Positions 54,901 through 60,900 of a stretch of DNA of 64,000 nt are shown here, in pieces. The notes beneath the pieces are model-generated. The model searched no databases. It worked only from the letters and a program-made list of their open reading frames with translations, and was not told the DNA's origin. Origin of the DNA: Acanthosepion esculentum (Eukaryota; Mollusca; Cephalopoda; Sepiida; Sepiidae); the NCBI GenBank assembly GCA_964036315.1, contig OZ038498.1, positions 9,781,861 through 9,845,860 on the forward strand. Direction: 5' to 3'. The translations under genes were made by a program, and so were the position numbers. Position 1 is the stretch's first letter. Every line of letters starts with the position of its first letter.

Positions 54901-57900
54901 ATGACAGCAGCTTCGACAAACTGGGATAGAAGGGTGGAAGAGGATAGCAACACTTGGAAAAAAGCCCTGGTCTTTTGGAGATAACGATAACTGATACTGG
55001 AATATCTGGAAGAGGCCATGGTACATGGAACTAGAACAATCTACCCCAGTGGACAAAATAAAGGTTTGGTTTGGTTTACGTCATATCAACCTCAATTTTT
55101 ATTGCTGGTAATATTTTTTTCCTTCAAAAAAAGTATTGTTGGTAATAATTTTTTCCTTCAAAAAAAGTAATGCAGGTAATAGTTTTTTCCTTCAAAAAAT
55201 GTATTGTTGGTAATAGTTTTTTCCTTCAAAAAATGTATTGTTGGTAATAGTTTTTTCCTTCAAAAAATGTATTGTTGGTAATAGTTTTTTCCTTCAAAAA
55301 ATGTATTGTTGGTAATAGTTTTTTCCTTCAAAAAATGTATTGTTGGTAATAGTTTTTTCCTTCAAAAAATGTATTGTTGGTAATAGTTTTTTCCTTCAAA
55401 AAATGTATTGTTGGTAATAGTTTTTTCCTTCAAAAAATGTATTGTTGGTAATAGTTTTTTTCCTTCAAAAATGTATTGTTGGTAATAGTTTTTTTTTTCT
55501 TCAAAAATTTATTGCTGATAATTTTTTACAAAGTATTTCTGATATTAAAACCTATTTTTACACTTTCATAGTGTTTTTACCCAGTCTCGGGGTTAACTAC
55601 TTGCCCACAGCCAGGACCTCAACAGGCGCCACCACCCTGCGCTCGGGTGGACCTGGGAATACCAGCAACCAAGAGGTGATCCACACTCCTCAAAACCTCC
55701 TGATCAGAGGCTCTGCTGCTGGATGTAGTTTATCATCTTACCCAGGACACCCCATGAGGAGGGGTCTTACTCCTCTGCAGAGGTGCAGTCAGTGTATTCT
55801 ACAGCCCCAGCTGACAGGGCGGGACAAAATAAAGGGTTAAGTTTAAAATACCAATCACTTGAAGAAGGCCAGAGCATTGTGAATATGGCAACAAAGATAA
55901 AGACAACAGTCCGAAAAATGTAAATAATTACAATATCGCATCTCAGAAATATAGACAGATAAGCAACAACAGCTTTTGCAATTTTTAATTGCCCATTGCA
56001 AATTTACTGATTCAGCGCCTCCAAAATGAAAATGACTTTCAATGATGACTTCAAAAATATTTTTTTCTTTATAAAAAAAAAAAACAAAGAAAAATACATT
56101 TTCTGAATTTGAGGAATTTCAACTATGAAGCAGAGAAAATCAAATCATTTCATAACAGATCATTTGCATAAATAAACCCAAATAAAAACAGACACATTGC
56201 TTCCCACTCCTGTTCATTGTATGTACAGTGACCAAAAGTGATCAATTACTTGCCATTATCCATCATTAATGGGAAGTAATGGGAAAACTTCCAGCACAAA
56301 ACTCACTCCCCAGGAGAATGTTTGGTAATCACTAATCCCCAAGAATTTAAAATAAGAAATACTAACTGCCTCTGTAATTTAGTATGTTATTTTCTGACAC
56401 ATCGACAGCAATGTGGGTCATGTGCATAACGATTTTCTTTAAAACGTTTTCAACAGAATTACTGGATATACAGTGATAATATTTCAGGTTACATAAAAAC
56501 ATGGGACTCACGTATTTTTCTTGATCTGCTCGACTCAAGATGTCATTCCTGTATTCCCACACTTCCATTATCCAATCTATTCTCATGATGGGGATGCCAT
56601 AATTAACGGAAAACTGAAAATAAATAAAACAAATGTTTTTTTTTCTTTTTCTTTTTTTTAAAATTGAAATCAAATCTAAGGCAAAATTAATGCTAAAATA
56701 AAAACATGGCATTAAACCATAATGACCTTTTTCTCTAATTCGGCATTAGTAACAATCCTACTGAGCTACTCAGTGTTAATACTATTCCTCAATGAAAGAT
56801 GTATTATCTCTAACAAAGATCGTAAGGCTCATAGAATTTGCGCACAGATTTAGTAAAAGTTCAGTAATTCAGCAGAAAAAGAGATTATGAATATATCTAT
56901 TCAAATTCTTACTATATCCAGTAAATGTGCGAGTATAAGTCCCCTAATCATTGGCCAAATCTTTTATTCATACATCCATTTTTATTTTTACTTAATAGTA
57001 CAATTGCTGTACAAGTTAGTTTCTGTTTGATTTCTATTTGACTTTTTTCTCCTAAACCAGAAAAAGGGCAAGTGCAGACTTGTTCAAGACCCTGACACAT
57101 AAAATGTCATCTTTATGATCAGAATGTGATCAGTGAGCAATAGGAATGCAGAAAGATTTTTATCTAGGTTTCATAGATTGCATAAAAGCACCTGTTAAAA
57201 CTTAAATGCTATTCAGAGTTTGTAACAAGTTTTGTTTCCACCAGTGACATTGCAAAGTACTTACAGTAAGGAAATAGTTGTCAGACTGCTATAAGTTATA
57301 ATGAAACGAACTATCTGCATAAAGTATAATAGATGTGGTTTTGTGTTGGCAAATAACCAGGGAAAAGTATGCTGGTCTCGGAAACATTTTTAATTTTTAT
57401 CAATATGAAACAACAAAAATGCAATTTAAAAATACAGAAACACTTGGTCAATTGTAATTCACTATACAATTAGCTCACTACTCCAGTTGTCAAAGTGTAA
57501 ATAAAAAAGTTTGGCATACACAAATAAAGTGAAAATAGAAACAGAGTTGAAAAATTAATTGCTAAACTTACCCTGTACTTGTCATTTCCACAGCAATTGG
57601 CTACTAGATGTGTGACTTTCGGTGAGATTTCTTTCTTCACTATTCCATACATGTGATGAACAGTGTCTGTCAATTTGGACTGAAATTGTAAAAATATTTA
57701 AAAAAAAAAAAAAAAAAACATTTATACAATTTTAGAGATATCGAATCAGCATGAATTAAAAAATATATATTCAATGTTTAACTGAAATTTTGCAATGTTT
57801 TTACTCTGCAAATAAGTCACATCAAACATTTATAAAATGTTTAGTTATTACTAAGAAAAAAAAATGATATTTGAATTTCTATGAGATGACATGTTTAAAA

Positions 57901-60900
57901 AAAAACAAAAAAAAAACTAAAAATTTACATGATACTATGGTAAAACATTGCTTGCTCACTTCAAGTGGCACTGAGTATGACTCCTGATAAGAATGGATTT
58001 TCTCATTTCTCAGTAATGGTATCAAGTTGTTAGTCATTACCCAACAAGTCTATCATTATAGAGAGAAACAAAGAAAATTGATACTGTTCAGTATACAGAT
58101 AGAGTGTCATTGGATTTTACAAGCTGTTCTCAAAATGCTGAAAGAGTATGTTTTACATCTTTGTGAGATTTCTTCATAAGCAGAAAAATAGAAATAACTT
58201 TCAATTAAATATTAGGAGCAGTGATTTAGAAGATGAGTTAAGCAATCATCATCTAATGCATATTGTATAGGTACCTCAAATAATTCGCTAAAAAATCAGT
58301 ATAGCATAATGATAAAAGTTTCATCATTAAAATGTTTATATTATTATTAAGAGGAAAGAAAGTATTTTTAAAAATTTTTTCCTTCTTTCTAACACGTTTT
58401 AAATTTGGGTCAAAAATCTTGGTTTTTTTTTTTTGGTTTTTTGTTAACTTTGTAAGACTTGTGGTCATCGCCATTTTTTAGTCTTTCAGAGGAAACCCAT
58501 TTATTTGGAAATTCTTGCAAAAATCAAATAATTGTCTAATTTAAATTAAACTTTCAGGACTTATTCAAAAATGAATGAATTAATTTTTGAAATTTTTATT
58601 TTTAGAAAATCTTGGTTAAAATATTTTTTTTTTACACCCGTTAAAGAGAACAAGGTAATAAATTGCCCAGTATTTATAGTGTAGGGAGAGCGACCCCTAG
58701 TGAACAATTAGGAAATTAAGGAAGAGCTAACTCCCACAATACCATTTTTTACTAAATAACTAAAACATCATAAATGCAGAGTATGTTTTACACAGAATAT
58801 CTTTAATTTCAATGCTACATTGTTATAGCCTTGTTACTTTGATGTGCTGACTCATTTTTGGAAAAATATGAAAATATTTCATCTATTTGATGAGCATTTA
58901 GATGGTGCCACCATTTTTGGTTTTAATCAGATACTTCTACAAAATCAAATATTGTTGGGAGTTTTGTTTAGACTAAGCTAAACGAGACTCCCAACAGACA
59001 ATACAATACATATTGTACACTGCCTGTCTATTTGGATTTGATAACGAGCACTAAGAATTAGGGACGAACATTTTCTTGACGTACTGAAAACGTGTGTTCT
59101 ACTCCACTGCAATTAGATCTCTTTCCAATTCACTCTGCATGTCGATCAGTTGTGGGCGGCAAAAAAGCAAAACACAAAATAAAAAAATTATTTTTGGCAC
59201 ATAGGCTCCAAGCATCACATCCGATCCACAAAACAAATCACTGCAATGAAATTAATACAATAGCCAATCACAAACTTTCCCGCTGGAAAAAAAGATGACC
59301 CTGGGGACTACCAGATTTGCTTAGAAGAAAGCCCTTTCTAATGAACAACACAGTTGTGGGACTGAAAGGCCACCTGTCAAGACAGAGGTGTGCTATCACC
59401 TTCACCACCATGATCGCTACTCACCATCACCACCCCTCAACCCCTTAATTATCTACTCCAGGCCTCCCTTGTCATCACCACTGTGATCCCATCTCGTTGA
59501 TACCACAATTCAACCAGAATCCAATAGAGACATTCTACTCAAGCGACCAAACCAGTCTCATTGATACCACATTCAACCAGAATCCAATAGAGACATTCTA
59601 CTCAAGCGACCAAACCAGTCTCGTTGATACCACAATTCAACCAGAATCCAATAGAGACATTCTACTCAAGCGACCAAACCAGTCTCATTGATACCACAAT
59701 TCAACCAGAATCCAATAGAGACATTCTACTCAAGCGACCAAACCAGTCTCATTGATACCACATTCAATCAGAATCCAATAGAGACATTCTACTCAAGCGA
59801 CCAAACCAGTCTCGTTGATACCACAATTCAACCAGAATCCAATAGAGACATTCTACTCAAGCGACCAAACCAGTCTCATTGATACCACAATTCAACCAGA
59901 ATCCAATAGAGACATTCTACTCAAGCGACCAAACCAGTCTCATTGATACCACAATTCAACCAGAATCCAATAGAGACATTCTACTCAAGCGACCAAACCA
60001 GTCTCATTGATACCACAATTCAACCAGAATCCAATAGAGACATTCTACTCAAGCGACCAAACCAGTCTCATTGATACCACATTCAATCAGAATCCAATAG
60101 AGACATTCTACTCAAGCGACCAAACCAGTCTCGTTGATACCACAATTCGACCAGAATCCAATAGAGACATTCTACTCAAGCGACCAAACCAGTCTCATTG
60201 ATACCACATTCAATCAGAATCCAATAGAGACATTCTACTCAAGCGACCAAACCAGTCTCGTTGATACCACAATTCAACCAGAATCCAATAGAGACATTCT
60301 ACTCAAGCGACCAAACCAGTCTCATTGATACCACATTCAATCAGAATCCAATAGAGACATTCTACTCAAGCGACCAAACCAGTCTCGTTGATACCACAAT
60401 TCAACCAGAATCCAATAGAGACATTCTACTCAAGCGACCAAACCAGTCTCATTGATACCACAATTCAACCAGAATCCAATAGAGACATTCTACTCAAGCG
60501 ACCAAACCAGTCTCATTGATACCACATTCAATCAGAATCCAATAGAGACATTCTACTCAAGCGACCAAACCAGTCTCGTTGATACCACAATTCAACCAGA
60601 ATCCAATAGAGACATTCTACTCAAGCGACCAAACCAGTCTCATTGATACCACAATTCAACCAGAATCCAATAGAGACATTCTACTCAAGCGACCAAACCA
60701 GTCTCATTGATACCACATTCAATCAGAATCCCAACAGAGATATTCCGCTCAACCCCGTCCAGGTCTCCTACGAAGTCACCACCATATGACATTATTCATT
60801 GATCTCCAATTCAACCAAAATTCAATAGAGACCTTTTACTCGATCAACATTCACCATCTACACATAATCCCTTGTTGCCACTGCTGTAACCTTGACAACC

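Larger units (their letters stand above)
54035..55960 (+). mobile_element. Penelope-like retroelement remnant with reverse transcriptase
   Basis: The left end (54045-54125) contains GCCATATTCAGGACGTTTCAG and CTTCTTCAGGTGATTGGA. The right end (55850-55925) carries the inverse: CCAATCACTTGAAGAAGGCC, then GTGAATATGGCAACAAAGAT. These are the inverted terminal repeats of the family also seen at 5040-6230. Between them lies a plus-strand reverse transcriptase from about 54165 to 55045, a 34-bp minisatellite and a GC-richer block (55590-55840) without clear coding. It is antisense to ECT2, in the intron 53853-56511. Confidence 0.85.

Noticed and set aside
55442..55840. 132-codon plus-strand frame as a host gene
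   Set aside because: It starts in the 34-bp minisatellite, lies within a Penelope-like element and shows no domain.
59497..60646. Six nearly identical 64-codon frames (QNPIETFYSSDQTSL) as a repeat-protein gene
   Set aside because: They arise from the 64/63-bp minisatellite. The period shifts the frame and each frame closes with a stop; there is no shared upstream start or splice context.
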